A stretch of DNA of 64,000 bases, taken from positions 62,001-126,000 of the forward strand of contig JARGXX010000092.1 in assembly GCA_030374765.1 (NCBI GenBank), written 5' to 3'. Every line of letters begins with the position of its first letter. Position 1 is the stretch's first letter. Made by a program: the position numbers and the translations under genes. Source of the stretch: Agarophyton chilense. Its lineage: Eukaryota; Rhodophyta; Florideophyceae; Gracilariales; Gracilariaceae. The notes under the pieces are model-generated. The model saw only the letters and a program-made list of their open reading frames with translations, ran no database searches and was not told the origin of the DNA. This document shows positions 41,712 through 53,387 of the stretch, piece after piece.

Positions 41712-42246
41712 TTGAAGCGAATGAAAACACTCTCGAGAGGTTTATCGAAGGACTTTAGGGTCACGAAAGAAGTCATAAAATGCACGAAGAAGACCTATGA
41801 TGACTTATTGGTGGTGTTGACTCAGAAAGAAGGTGAACGAACCAAGGATGAAGTAAAGGCTGGTAACGATAAATTGGGAGCCCTCCAAGCAAGTGGTTTG
41901 GGCAGAGATCAGAAAAGCATGTAGGTTGTTCAAGGCATGGAGGTTTTCAACCGGCAAAACATGCTACTTTTTTAACGAGAAGAGACACTTGAAGCGCAAC
42001 TGTTGGTTCAATTTAGAGAGTAGGATCTATAACGGGTCCGAGAAACACGACAAGACTCAGAAGAACGCACGTAGGTGTGGTGAAACAGCCGATAGAAGTG
42101 CATGTTTCACTTTCATCGCAATTACTACATCATTCAAAGAAGACTTAAAGACACCAATAGATTTCAAGAACGATGAGAAGCTTGGAGCTGATCATGGATC
42201 GGTTACAGAACAAAAGGCGTTGAGTAGTCGGCAGAGTAAGTGGTAG
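41712..42246 (+). pseudogene. Gag relic of copia element C
   Basis: Two overlapping frames with a charged C-terminal Gag segment and a zinc knuckle in which the second Cys has become Phe (C-x2-F-x4-H-x4-C). Nonfunctional. Confidence 0.65.
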
Positions 42247-43299
42247 TGGACCCCGGCGCATCTGTTCACCTGATGAATGACCTCCACAACTTCTGTGGTC
42301 CCGTGAAGGGGTCTGGAAAGAAGTTCATCTAGGTTGGAAACGGAGCAAAACTGTTGGTTGAAGGCCGAGGAGACGTGAGATGTAGCGTGAGAGTGCGAAC
42401 AAATGATGAGATCCTCCATCTTGAGAAAGTCCACTCCAAAGCTCATATGTAACCTTCCCTCAATAAGCGTCATAAGGAAAAGAGGCTTCTCCCTTTTTTT
42501 TTACTACTGATGAGTTTGAAAACGGCTTTGTGTTGATAGGAGTACAGGGCAGTAGCAAAACAATTGGCTATTGCGGTAGAGTGCGACGAAGGGCTCTATG
42601 AACTACACCTAACGCCTCGATCAGAGGGTGAAGATTCTGCATTGATTACCAAAAAGAACCAGAGTTGTACGAAGGTATTTCACAACAGATTGAGCCATCT
42701 CAGCCACTAGTATCTACGAAAAACGCTCGTGGTTGTGAAGGGCGTATCGTTGGAAGGATTCAAGAAGAAGGTTCATTGTGAGCCATGTGCGCTAGAAAAG
42801 GCAGTGAGAGAACCCCGAATGCCTATGACTGAGAAGGAACGAATGACAATGATAATGTTAGCACTCGTTCATACCGATGTAATGGGTCCAGTCAACGCCC
42901 AGTCTCTCTGTGGAGCAAGGTATATTGTGACTGCATATGAATACAAGAGGTGCCTTCCTCCATGAGCTTCCTGAGAAAGAGGTCCTTCTATGAGGATGCG
43001 TTAAGCAGGTAATATCTGAGTTTGGAACTCAGTCGGGACTGAAGCTCAAGATCTTTCGGTTTGATAATACATGAGAGTATGAGAGCAATTCATTTACAAA
43101 GTGATTGCAGGACAAAGGGGCTGTCCTTGAGCCTTCCCCAGAGTATAGACCAGAGTCAAGCGGCAAAGCCGAACGTTTGAATCGTACACTCAATTCAAAA
43201 GCGCAGAAAATGCTGCTAACATTGGCTGGAACTCTTCGCTATACTGAGTTATGGGATGGAGCTGTACGTAATGCGAACTATCTGCGTAGCCTAATGTAA
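42240..43299 (+). pseudogene. Protease and integrase relics of copia element C
   Basis: Protease reads VDPGASVHL where copia has D-(S/T)-G, so the flap-site Ser/Thr is lost, and a TAG follows. Integrase shows the zinc region (FHNRLSHLS then CEPCALEKAVREPRM), the first catalytic Asp in LVHTDVMGP and, after a gap with stops, the Glu-containing PESSGKAERLNRTL ending at 43299. Confidence 0.75.
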
Positions 43300-43868
43300 A
43301 CGAAGCGAGGCGATCAGCGCTAGGTGAATTCTCTTGAAACGTTCACGGGCAACAGGCCCAACATATCACATTTCTGGGCATTTGCAACATAATGTTTTGT
43401 TTACGTATCAAAGGAGAGAAGAACAAAAAGTGAGAATTACAGTGCTCACTCTAAGGAAGAGTGCTGGTGGGTTTCGATAAGGGAACTTGTTACAGAATGA
43501 ATCTACCAGGGGCATCGAAGACCATTGTTTCGAAGGATTCGTCGTTCAATGAGTCTGTCGTAGGTTGGAACAGGAAGGTCATAGTCTCTCAAGACCTTGA
43601 CTTGTCTACACTCGGCTCCATCATTCAAGAATTGATTCCTATGAAGGATAATATCACAGGTTCTGATATAGAAGATTCTAACACCGATGAAGGGGCCATT
43701 TCGGGCGATAGGAGAGGCACTTAACCAATAAATGTGCACAAAGAGGCCAAATAAGAGGATGTTTTCGTTGATTCCAAACAAGGTTTTACTTACGACCCGG
43801 AGGAAGTCATTCACTATCCTGCGGAGCTATGAAGATCTACCAGAACTCGCGAACGGACGTCGCCCTAC

Positions 43869-45493
43869 ATGCGGGACACCGCGCTTACATTGATTACAAA
43901 GAGAGTGCTGACTGATTCAACGGCTTACTACCCCAGCACTCATGAAGAGTCTATGCATGCTCCGGATGCAAAGAACTGGGTTCAATCAACGGAAGGAGAG
44001 ATGGAAAACATGAAGCAGCGTGGAGTATGGAAACTCGTCCCACCTCCGGCAAACTGCATTCCAATTGACAACCGATAGATAATCTTCAAGAAGCGTGATG
44101 AAAACAGTCAATTGACCCGGTACACGGCTGGTTTGGTCGCGCGCGGTTTCAACTAGCGAAAGGGAATGGACTATGGGGAGTTGTTTGCGCCAGTAGCCAA
44201 GAATGAAATCATCGTATCTCTACTATCCATGGCAGTAGAAAAAGATCTTCTCATGGTACAGTTTGACGTCGGAACTGCATTACGTTACAGCGATCTAGAA
44301 TAGGAGTTGTACAAGACGCAGTCCAAAAGGGTTTGTCACCCAGAGCAAAGAAGGTCGTGCACTACGTTTGATGAAGGCAGTCTATGGCACAAAACAAACG
44401 TCATGTGCCTATAGAAAGAATTTTATTTCTGTGATGGACCAAATCGTATGTACTCAATCACAAAACGATTCGAGTTTGTTTTTCTATGGCAAAGGATCGA
44501 GAAGTGTTTGTATAGTGATTTATGTAGATGATGGTTTGGTAACCGTGAAAGAAAGAAGTGAAATTCAGCAGTCCACGAAGATGTTGCAAACTTTCATGAA
44601 AGTAAGAATTACTGAAACCCCCAAGACGTTTCTTGGTGTGAGTATCCAACGCGAGTCTAAGAAGAACCAGATTTACATTCATGACAAACCCATGATCTTG
44701 AAGCTCTTGAAACGCTTTAGAATGTCTCATGAGGCCGATTTCTACATCCCTTTGCAACAATATGACTTGCGGGAGACGATAAAAAGGAGGAAAAGGCCTT
44801 CTCTACAGGAAACTAGTCGGATCAATGATGCCCTTGGCCAACACAGTTCGATCTGATATTTCAATTTCTGTTTCCTACTTGGCGCGTTTTATGCTGTTTT
44901 ATAATCGTGAGCACTGAAATGCAGCGAAAAGTATGTTGAAGTCCTTGAAGAATACAGTTGATGCATATACTGTCTACAAGAAGGGCAAAGGCGTACTGGT
45001 ATGATACTCAGATGTGGATTTTGCCAGTGATTGTTCAGACCACAAGTAGACTAGTGGTTACAGTTTCACGTTTTGTGGGGGAGCCATTGTATGGCGTTCG
45101 AAGAAACAAACTCTTTTTGAGCAGTTTACGCTTGATGCCGAGTATGTTGCGATGTCATTTGAAGTGCGTAAAAGTTTAATGATACGAAGACTTTTTGCTG
45201 ATGTTTATATCGTGGTAGGAATGCTTTTGACCATCTTTCGTGATAACGAGAGAATGATGAAATCCAGCAAGGAGGAAACCATCAACGAAACGAGAAAACA
45301 TATCGACGTAAAGTATCATTTTGGGCGCAAGGCTGTGCAGGATGCCTGCTTTCGTTTGATGCATTTGAAGCCTGCCCAAATGAGTGCTGATGTTTTTACC
45401 AAAGCGCTACCAAAAGAAAAACACATGGTAATGTGTAACCTGATGGGCATGATAGTAAGAAGGCTGGAACGAGAGGAAGTGTTGGAGAATTAA
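43869..45493 (+). pseudogene. RT and RNase H relics of copia element C
   Basis: RT begins with NWVQSTEGEMENM, passes several stops (for example 44076-44078), keeps LMKAVYGTKQTSCAY and an intact catalytic IYVDDGLV near 44518-44541. RNase H remnants end at KHIDVKYHFGR and SADVFTKALPKEKH, as in copia, and the last codons enter the 3' LTR. Confidence 0.8.
45471..45479 (+). other. Polypurine tract of element C
   Basis: GAGAGGAAG directly precedes TGTTGG of the 3' LTR. Confidence 0.7.
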
Positions 45494-45714
45494 AACTTAC
45501 AATCGGACAAAAACGGTTACATCTTTTAAGACCGGTATCGGAACAGTGGCGTAAATTTTGTAACCAAAACAATAGAAACTAGGGCACTTTTAAATAGCCT
45601 GTGTCCAGTGCTTTGAAGGCGGAGGATAGTTGGGCTGCCTGTCAAAGGAAGCCTGATCTACAAACAGTAAAACCTGGGATCTATTTAGATCGGTAGAACC
45701 TTGAATAAGAAACA
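45480..45714 (+). repeat. 3' LTR of copia element C
   Basis: TGTTGGAGAATT to GAAACA, 235 bp, diverged from the 5' LTR. Confidence 0.75.
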
Positions 45715-47778
45715 GAATTGGAGGCGGTGCAACAAAAAAATGCAAGTCCCTCTATTTCTTTGTCCCAGAGCCATTTCAACGTCATCCGGCGCAATGCGTC
45801 TTGAAACCGTTGAGAAATATTAGACATTTGTATTTAAGCTCGGTGTGTGGAAGAGTGCTTTCATAACAAATACGACGGGGAGAAGGGCATGCGGCTGCTC
45901 GCTGCGTACGCAGCAGGTGCTGATCCTGTACTGATCCCTCGGCTTGCATGAGCTAGCTGCTTTCATGATCTCAGAGCACCTTCGTCAGATTGTTGCCACG
46001 CAAAAGCGCTTTCTTCGTTACATATGCCATACGTCCATGAAACATCTGCAACTCTGTCATCCTAAATCTTTCTCAAAGTGCTCCTTCAGTCGCAAAGCAG
46101 TGCTCAAAAAAAAAAGTTATTGAGGATGCCTTTCTGTTACCCTACAGACCGCAGTGTCTGAGTAAGCAGTCTGAAACGTACATGCTCCATGATAACATTG
46201 TTCGTTTTAATTGAAAGCTTGAGAACCACATTAAGTGTATTGAAATCGACAGCGAGGGGGAGACGCCAAAAGGCTCTTGCCTGACCCATTGGCTTTTTTC
46301 TTTGTTTGCCGGCGATCGCCCTGCGATAAATTTCCCAGATCCGCATACCTTCCCTATAGCGGTAGTTGGAGTTTTGGAGTCGTTTGGGATTCCAACAGTT
46401 CAAAACTAAACTTCTCATCCTGCAAAGTTCTTTCTAATTTTCTACGTGCAACGCATTGCATCGTTCAATGCCGATCCAGACCCCGCTCAAGCGTAGACGT
46501 AAAAAAAGAGACTCGAAATCAGCCAAGATACGCACAGATGTAGTGTTAAAACATCTCCAACCCACGCCCTATTTCGTATTATTTTATGATAGAGCAAAAT
46601 TTGCGACCCTCTCTCATCAGTTTCTTCCTATTGGCTACTAATTGAATGGAATAGAAGACAATTTTCTGTAACGGAGGCCTCGATAGACGCAGACCTCCTG
46701 CTATTCTACTTTATAGAATTTGCACCGAATGCGATACCATTGCCTAAGTTTTGGTCCTATAAATCCCAAACAGCCGCTAGCCTAACCAAGCATAATTCCG
46801 CACCAAGTTTTAACTCCATCAGTCCAAACCATAAAGTGCTGTAGACTGCTCTTGAAGAGCATTCTATGGTACTATGTTGTTTACTGGTAGTGTATTTACA
46901 CTGTGCGAACCGCACTTTTGTTTGGGTTTTTATCGTTTGCTTTTGGATTTTATTCAAATAAATAACAAAAAATGTCTTCTATTGCTTATAAACGGAAGAA
47001 GAAATTTTTTTTTATCTTGCTGTGCCCATGGTGCCGTTTGGGCAAAGCACTACTGCTAACTAAAACATTTCAATGACACAATGAGATTTACCGAGCATAT
47101 GAACTGACGTTGGACCAGGAAAACGTACACAAATTCACAAAAAGATAGCGTTGATAACTGGACAGTACAGTGTCGTCTTAATTAGATCTATCAGTCCGAT
47201 CTAAACATTTTTCATCACCCTTTAAATTCAAGAGACGCTTTACCCCATCCAGACCTATTTCACCACTTTCTTGAACTCGATGCTGTGCTAAAAGTTTACA
47301 TGGACTTCCGTGCTCCGTTTCCAGTAACATATTGTAAAGCACAAAACAAAACAAATCTGCGTTTCTGAAAACTCTTTTTAAAACTTCTTTTATTGATCCC
47401 GCAGATCAAAACATTTGACAAAAACCAAATACGCGCATCAAAAGCTGATGAATAAAATTTCCATTGTATTCTAATGAATAAGGGTGCAGAAATGAATGAT
47501 CCATAGGAACATAATATTCACAACATGCCAGCAGAGAAGAATACCAGACTATAACAGTTAAAACCGGACACACCGCAAACGTCGAGTTCCAATAACGCCG
47601 GAGGCCGACCCATCGTAGAAGACACTAGAACTAAAATACTTGAGACTCTAGGCGGTGCTTGAATTTTACCATAGTGAAGTTGACCGACCATGAGGTGCTG
47701 AGGTTCAATTCCGGCTGTAGCGGCCATGTTTCAAGAATATTTAATACTCCGTTTACCAAGAAGTCCATACAACGCTGG
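45715..47778. other. Flank inside the inverted duplication, no gene recognised
   Basis: AT-rich with short frames. A 14-bp perfect palindrome (GCTGCGTACGCAGC) is at 45901-45914. A minus-strand 69-codon frame (47518-47727) is intact in both copies, but the copies are too similar for that to be evidence of coding. Confidence 0.55.
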
Positions 47779-50056
47779 TGCGCAAATTTTGTACAGATGA
47801 CTTACAATGAGCCTACGTAGTGAAAAAACGTGAGACTACCAATTCTGATGCAATTTGTACAATACATTTTGTTCGGGAAGAGTTTTCGGTGTAGTACAGA
47901 CTCTCTTTTAGGCTCACCGACGTTCTGTTGTTTTCTTTTAGTCTTAAAGAAGGTTAGGTTTTGTTGTTTAGTTTTATTCAAAGCAGATTAAGTACCAAGG
48001 TGCAGCCGCCAATGAGAGTACGGTTTTACAGAGGAGCCAAACGGTTCCAGGAAGGAGGAGACGGCCTCGGGACGCAGAAAAACAATCGTATTACATCTTT
48101 TGGGCTTAAGTGCGGTGATGTACTGCGTCCGCGTTAGCCAAGATTCTCATTTCCGGTCATGAACGCTCTTCATTCCGTGGGCGGTTGAATTCATCTCTGT
48201 TTTCGTGCACGGTGCGCTTTTTGTTGGAATGAGAGACACTATGGATCCACTTTGGTTTCGAGCGCCGTGATTGGGCATTGTTCGTCAAATGGTTCGCTTA
48301 AAAAGAAGGATCGTGTAGTTATTCTGAGGGTGTGGCAGCCGAGTCACTGAGACTAGATTACCCGCGATGGGGCCTATTTCATCTTAAAGCTTTTTAGATG
48401 GGTTTAATCTTAAACAGGCATACAGCGCCGTCGCCTCTGCGATCCCGTCATTTATTCTTGTCTCCCTTCAGCACTTCCCGAGTCCTCGCTGCCACGCCTT
48501 CGTACATCGTTAGATGGTCTCTTTGCATCGTAGTCCTCAACAGATTTCTCTTGAATATGGACGACCTCCTCTCATCGCTGTCCTTTCCTTGGGTCTGAAT
48601 CATGCTTTCCCATTTCACTGCTTTCGGAGTTGCAATCTCCAATTCCAATCGCCCCCTCGCAGAGGGATCCAAGTGGCGAGGACACCTGCTTCCACGCATA
48701 CAGGGGCGACCTCTCGTTCCAAATCTTCGACTCCCGACAGGCGGGACATATTGCTGAAGCCCAAATGGGAAGTCGGTGCGGTCACCGGAGCTATATTGTC
48801 TACTACCTCATTGCGCTGTAGTACTTTTGATCCCGGGGGTGGTTCCGCGACTTTTCAGCGCTCCTGCTCTTCTTACATCAACCTCGGTCAACCTTCTTCA
48901 AGCCAGTTGCGGACTACCGTAGCACCCACCCCCTTCGTGGGTGCTTACGGTTTGAGCGGCCAGTGAAGGAAGCCCAACAGCTATTTTCAATCACACGAGG
49001 AATCCCAACCGGGTTCCCTTCAGTGAGCGCTATGTTGCTATCATGCATCTCACCGGCGAGTAGGTCGCCTTACGGAGGGTTTACCGCGCCGTGATAAGTG
49101 TTCAGACGGCATCCGTATGCCAGGGTTTTGGTGCAATGCCACGAGGTAAACAGACCACAAAAATGTTCGAATCTTCCTCTCACGTAGAGAAATCAGCGAA
49201 CAGAGCCTCTTTAGCTGAATACGACTAAGTCGTAATGTATGCTCGAGGCTAAACTTCACGAAAAGCAGCGATAGTTTGAAAGAAGCTGTAGAAATATCAA
49301 AACTTGTGTAGGGGATCATTTGAGAAGTTCAGTGGTTTTAATGAAATAGTGACGGCAACAATATGATGTTGAAATCATGACTCTACGAGTGCAACATTAC
49401 AACAACTTACGAAAAGGGGAACATAAAACCACGAGAGTGGGGGTAGAATAAAGCAAAAATAAGAAAGGACAAAAAGGGGCAAAAAAACCCAATTCAGGAA
49501 TGAAAAATCACAAACTGTGCGTATATTGAGCATACAACAGTATCGGTGAAACTCCTGTTGAAGCAAGGGGGAGAGAAAGATTGTAGGCTGCACCGACTTC
49601 CATTTGGGAGGCGTGAGTACTCGAGAAGGCGAACAATTCAAGACCCAAGAACCCTTCGTTGAGGAGTTTACTTGCTGTTTAGGTGGAGTAGATGACGGCC
49701 TATGCATTATTGGCTACTGTAGTAAATCTTCTTATATACATGTAAAATCTTAGAATAAATATCTAAGGTATCCAGTAATGCTAGTAACCACTTGAGCCAC
49801 AGCTCAGGCTTACGTGTACAGCGAATGCACATGCTGCATAAATGGGCAATGATGCTACTCCTAAGGCGGTCTTTTTCATCACTCTCACATCCGCCAAAAA
49901 CTCCGAATTCTTAGGAACCCATTTACCAGGGGCTTACAAACTATATCCCCCTTCTTAGACGCGAATCCAAGGGTGTCACGGTGAGCCAAGCGACGGAGAA
50001 TGGGCATAAGCATGTGCTCGGCGGGCTGGCTTCTTCCCGGTCTCACCGGTGTACAC
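47779..50056. other. Non-coding or unrecognised region left of element D
   Basis: The longest frame (48514-48966, 150 codons, +) has unremarkable composition and no domain I know. At 49430-49510 the minus strand has a faint likeness to the 3' half of the family-1 LTR, possibly a relic. A long hairpin lies at 48916-48950. Confidence 0.4.
48916..48950. repeat. Hairpin with a 14-15 bp stem
   Basis: ACCGTAGCACCCAC and GTGGGTGCTTACGGT pair with a single one-base bulge around a short C-rich loop. No gene end is known here, so its role is unclear. Confidence 0.6.
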
Positions 50057-50262
50057 TGTGCAATACAGGATTCCCACCTGGCACAGTTCCGCCGGCGCTG
50101 CATTCCGAAACTCACTCTTGCTTCACCCCGAGACACTGTGGACAGAGGAGCAAGAAAGGACACCTGGTGCCCGTTCCACCTTCCTCGGTTCCACCGCGCG
50201 TTGCGAGTGCATACTAAACACCAGACCAACAGCCCTCCCGCTCTTCGTACGACTGCTTTCCA
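50057..50262 (+). repeat. 5' LTR of element D
   Basis: 206 bp, TGTG to CCA, aligning with 56794-56999 at roughly 85% by eye. Confidence 0.8.
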
Positions 50263-50278
50263 TAGTTATGGTCCCAGC
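50263..50278 (+). other. Degenerate half-tRNA-iMet primer-binding site of element D
   Basis: TAGTTATGGTCCCAGC directly follows the LTR and differs at only a few positions from the element C site GGTTATGGGCCCAGC, so the same anticodon-arm priming is likely. Confidence 0.6.
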
Positions 50279-51479
50279 GGCAGAAGCTGATATGTCTTTT
50301 AATCCGACAGACCCGCTAAAGTTTGATCCGACCAAGGATATAAAAAAATGGCGCTGCAAAGTCTGTCGATGGGTGAATACTATTTCTACCGCTGCCAAGT
50401 AGGGCACCGATCGTCGTTACCAAACAATATTTGCGACTCTAGGTCTACAGCTGTACTACAGAGCTTTACCTAGTGCTCAGAAATCCGTGGTCGACGAAGC
50501 CCAAGAAAAAGGAATTGTTGATTACAAGCAAGAGGACCAAGTGAAAGCGGTAGGCAAAATTGTTGAACTTGTCACAGTCGATCCTCCAATTGCTGTTGTT
50601 TCTCGTTTGATTTCTTCCTTCAATCGTGTTACAAACTGCCGTCGTAACAAGGATGAGCCTCTGGCTAGCTTCCTATCACGTTTCCGCGGCTTTGCTGCCG
50701 ATCATCTCATGCACGGTGGACCCTCATCCTTGTCTCAGGTTGGAGAAGTTCTGGCAATAAATCTAATCAACAATGCATCTTTGAGGGACGAGACGTTGAC
50801 CAATGCCAAACTACAACTCATCTCTCTCGCCGAAGCTCACATGAGAAGTGGAAGTTATACTGGGGATACCCGGCACCACATGAATCTTGTGAAGTTTCAG
50901 GAGTCCGTAAAAAACCTCCGTGAAATGCTATCGAGGCCTCAACTTTAGATTTCGAGGCGCGATAATCACAATATGAAGAAGGCAAAGCTTTTGGTAACCA
51001 AGAGAAGGATCAATGAAGCGGTCGTTGAGTTCGAGGGACATCTTCCAGACCATCACTCAAAGACCAGCCCAACTCCTTCTATCAACAAGCTTCTTCAACC
51101 CTCCCGCAGATGCCGTCTAAACTTAGATGACGCCGTTACAGTCATACCGAATCTTTCTTTTACCCTTTCGAGCTCTGCTGCTCACTACACAAGGGAAGAC
51201 CTTGAAAACATCGTGACATCTCTTCGGACAGCGTGGACGACTTCTGCTCAGTTGATCTCTTCGATGGCTCGTACTAAGCAGACGGTTCGCAAATCTGTTG
51301 GCGGAAAACCCCCAAAGGGCCAACTTGCAGGCAAAGCGGGGAGAATTACGAGCGAAGCATATCTTAACCAGTATCTAGGCAAGAATATCGTGAAACTTCT
51401 TTGTTCCGAACCACAGCGTGGCGTGCGGAAAATCTACGCAATCACATTCCAAGTTAGCAAAAAACCTGGTGCAATTTAG
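50268..51479 (+). pseudogene. Gag-frame ORF of element D with two TAG stops
   Basis: One frame runs from an ATG at 50268 to the TAG at 51477-51479, broken only by TAG codons at 50400-50402 and 50946-50948. The N-terminal half looks like copia Gag: WRCKVCRWVNTIST, then IFATLGLQLYYRALP, then a helical region with PLASFLSRFRGFA and SLAEAHMRSG. The C-terminal part after the second TAG is not Gag-like to my eye and contains the histone H3-tail-like segment. The frame has no CCHC; a CCHC of copia type lies on the other strand at the right end of the element. Confidence 0.7.
51264..51344 (+). other. Histone H3 N-terminal-tail-like segment
   Basis: Starting at an ATG in the gag frame, the translation begins ARTKQTVRKSVGGK and continues with a QLAGKAGR stretch. 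Against the universal H3 tail, 19 of the first 26 residues are identical, including R2, K4, R8, K9, S10, K14, K23 and R26. Changed are A7, T11, A15, R17, K18, T22 and A25. After residue 26 the similarity ends completely, so there is no histone fold. It may be a captured H3 5' end or a selected mimic. Confidence 0.75.
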
Positions 51480-52614
51480 CGAAAACGAAGCCATTATCTT
51501 GCTTGGGCGCAAGATAACGCATTTCATTCGGCTATTTCGAGGCACTTGGTTTGGGGAGTTGATTCTATTTCGCTTGGGCCTTACATAGGCCTTGAATGAC
51601 GACGAAGATCCCGATATGGCTTTTGAACGCAACGACTGGATGATAAAGAAGGTGTGGTTGTCACGAGGAGGTCGGGGTGAGATTAAGGACCAATTCTATG
51701 CTTTGGAGCAAGGCACGAGCGTCGTATGCCGCATAGATATGCAAACTTTCCGAATCGAGTATAGACAGGCAGTCGGAGGTGATGCAACGAGAAGTAGGGT
51801 GACATATGGTTGCGAAGGAGCCGAAGGAACCTTTCACTGGGGTGGCAAGGATCGGTACGAGACGATCAAGAGCATTCTTGCTACTTGCAGCGCACGGCCA
51901 GATCAAATGCTCACCGTGCATCAACCCGAAGCGCGCTCGCCGTCTCCTCGCATCCAAAGTTTCCATCTCCGTCATTCCTCTGTGCAGTTTCGCGACGAGA
52001 CATTTCTATGCCTTGAAGCTATTTTAAGTAATGCATTGGCGCTCACCATTGGAACCGAGAAGTCTGCAGAGTGTTGGGAGAATCTCATGGATCGGGTTAG
52101 GAAGAACGCAGACGATAATGAGGTATATCTGAACGCCATTACAGGTCTTGGGTTTGATGATGTTATTGAGCTTAAGCATTGGAACCGTAAGGCGCAAAGG
52201 GAGGTTCGAGGGAAGTTTCAGGACCTCAAAGATATTCAGGGGTTTGTGAAGGAAAGGATCTGTGTTGTTAGCCTCGAGTATCTTCGTGATGAGACTTGAC
52301 ACCGAAAAGAAAACTTTGATTTGGATGACTTTCTCGATAGCGGAAAAGTATTCCTTGCTAGTCTTCAGGCGAATGGCCGATACCTGCATGCAATTTGCAT
52401 AGATGGAGAGTGCAACGTGATAATTGATCCAGTGGAGAAGTATCACTTGGATCTCACGCAGGTTGCCCTTTAGTTCTGTATAGGATCGGACCGTTCTTTC
52501 AATCAAATTGCAGAATGTCGCGTAGTGCGCTTGCTCCCAGAGAGGAAGGATGGGAAACGCACTCGCCGCGGGAAGAAACGTCGTCACCAAGAAGGTTCTT
52601 CAAACAGGGTTTGA
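51478..52614 (+). pseudogene. Unknown degenerate gene between gag and the inverted pol of D
   Basis: After the gag-frame stop another frame reads SENEAIILLGRK, passes a TAG (51586-51588), runs 235 codons from 51592, then continues past a TGA (52297-52299) and a TAG (52471-52473) to end with a very basic tail. The readable protein includes GFDDVIELKHWNR. Its last part, GRYLHAICIDG followed by IIDP, recalls the His-plus-Asp end of papain-fold peptidases such as OTU or Ulp1; that is a weak impression. Whether it belongs with the H3-like segment upstream as one former gene is open. Confidence 0.4.
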
Positions 52615-52634
52615 AATCTTTGCCATAATACATC

Positions 52635-53345
52635 CTAAGCCTTAGAGTTCCATGCCCCAGGATGGTGGCCGATAGTAGATGTGATACATTTGCTGAGTAT
52701 TCCTTGAACCATAGCTTGGTTAAATTGAGTAAATAAATGATGATTGCCCTTTTTTAATGCGTCGACTAAGTTGAGACTTCCCGCTATCCAACGCATGGAG
52801 GATATGTCTCCAGCTTCGAAGAAGTGACGGAGGCGCGACACGGTGAGCCGCAATCGGTAGTCTCGGCATTCGTGAAGGGTAGTAATCGTTGAGTACAAAA
52901 CAAATGAGTCGACGTGAAGGACGAGCCAACCGAAATCCAATGCACGTACTTTCATGAATTCCCTAAGTAGTATGGATCTGTCTGCGGATTCTGCTGCCGC
53001 AAGAATTACAGCACCAATTGAACTAAAGGATATGCGTCCTTGCTTCGCGCTATGCCAGTCGACGGTGTGATAAGAAACGTTTTCACCTTGGGAGAAGGCG
53101 ATGCCACTGATGTATCCAGTTTGACCGTAGGATGATTTTCCAGTGCTGGCATCAGAGAACGTCACTATGTGGCAAGCGTTCATGTCATCCGAATCCATCG
53201 CGGATTTTGGAGCCATGTACTTCACGACCGGACGCAGCTTAAAGACGAGGTTGAGGATCTGGTTTTCCGGCAGAAGATGCCTAACGCGCATCTCTGGGAC
53301 CAGCTGCTGCATGAAGCCGGCAGCGTACGCGGCTTGAGGCAGCAC
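52635..53345 (-). pseudogene. RNase H of element D
   Basis: Copia-type RNase H: VTFSDAS with the first catalytic Asp, then YISGIAF, a Glu-containing helix ESADRSILLREF and the spacing toward VLHVDSF. The frame is open for 236 codons, preceded by the end of RT in another frame. Confidence 0.75.
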
Positions 53346-53387
53346 ACCATGGCCGAGGTAGTTGAGTTTTCCAGCAACAGACTTGAT

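Larger units (their letters stand above)
40593..45714 (+). mobile_element. Decayed Ty1/copia element C
   Basis: Two related LTRs (about 235 bp, starting TGTTGGAGAATT) enclose a primer site, gag, protease, integrase, RT and RNase H in the copia order, integrase before RT. Many stops and shifts. The LTRs differ at about a fifth of positions by eye, so it is old. The flanks AACAT and GAATT do not match, so either target duplications have decayed or the LTRs come from different insertions. Confidence 0.85.
43081..47778 (+). repeat. Left arm of a near-identical inverted duplication
   Basis: Every position x matches 107081 minus x on the other strand (59303-64000), without net indel over 4698 bp; the arm continues beyond the window on the right side. 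It covers integrase-to-LTR of element C plus 2 kb of flank, so the whole segment was duplicated, not just the element. I noticed only a handful of substitutions, mostly near the 47.3-47.8 kb end. The duplication ends sharply at 47778/59303. Confidence 0.95.

Noticed and set aside
47670-47727. tRNA-like 3' end (T-loop GGTTCAATTCC then CCA) in both duplication arms
   Set aside because: The T-stem bases do not pair and no matching acceptor 5' strand lies 70-90 nt upstream; it cannot fold as a tRNA.
48514-48966. 150-codon plus frame
   Set aside because: No recognisable family, and alternative frames of similar quality overlap it; could be chance or an old relic.
49380-49740. Possible relic of a family-1-like LTR on the minus strand
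   Set aside because: Only short shared stretches (GGGGC-AAA-CCCAAT-like), no borders or target duplication visible.
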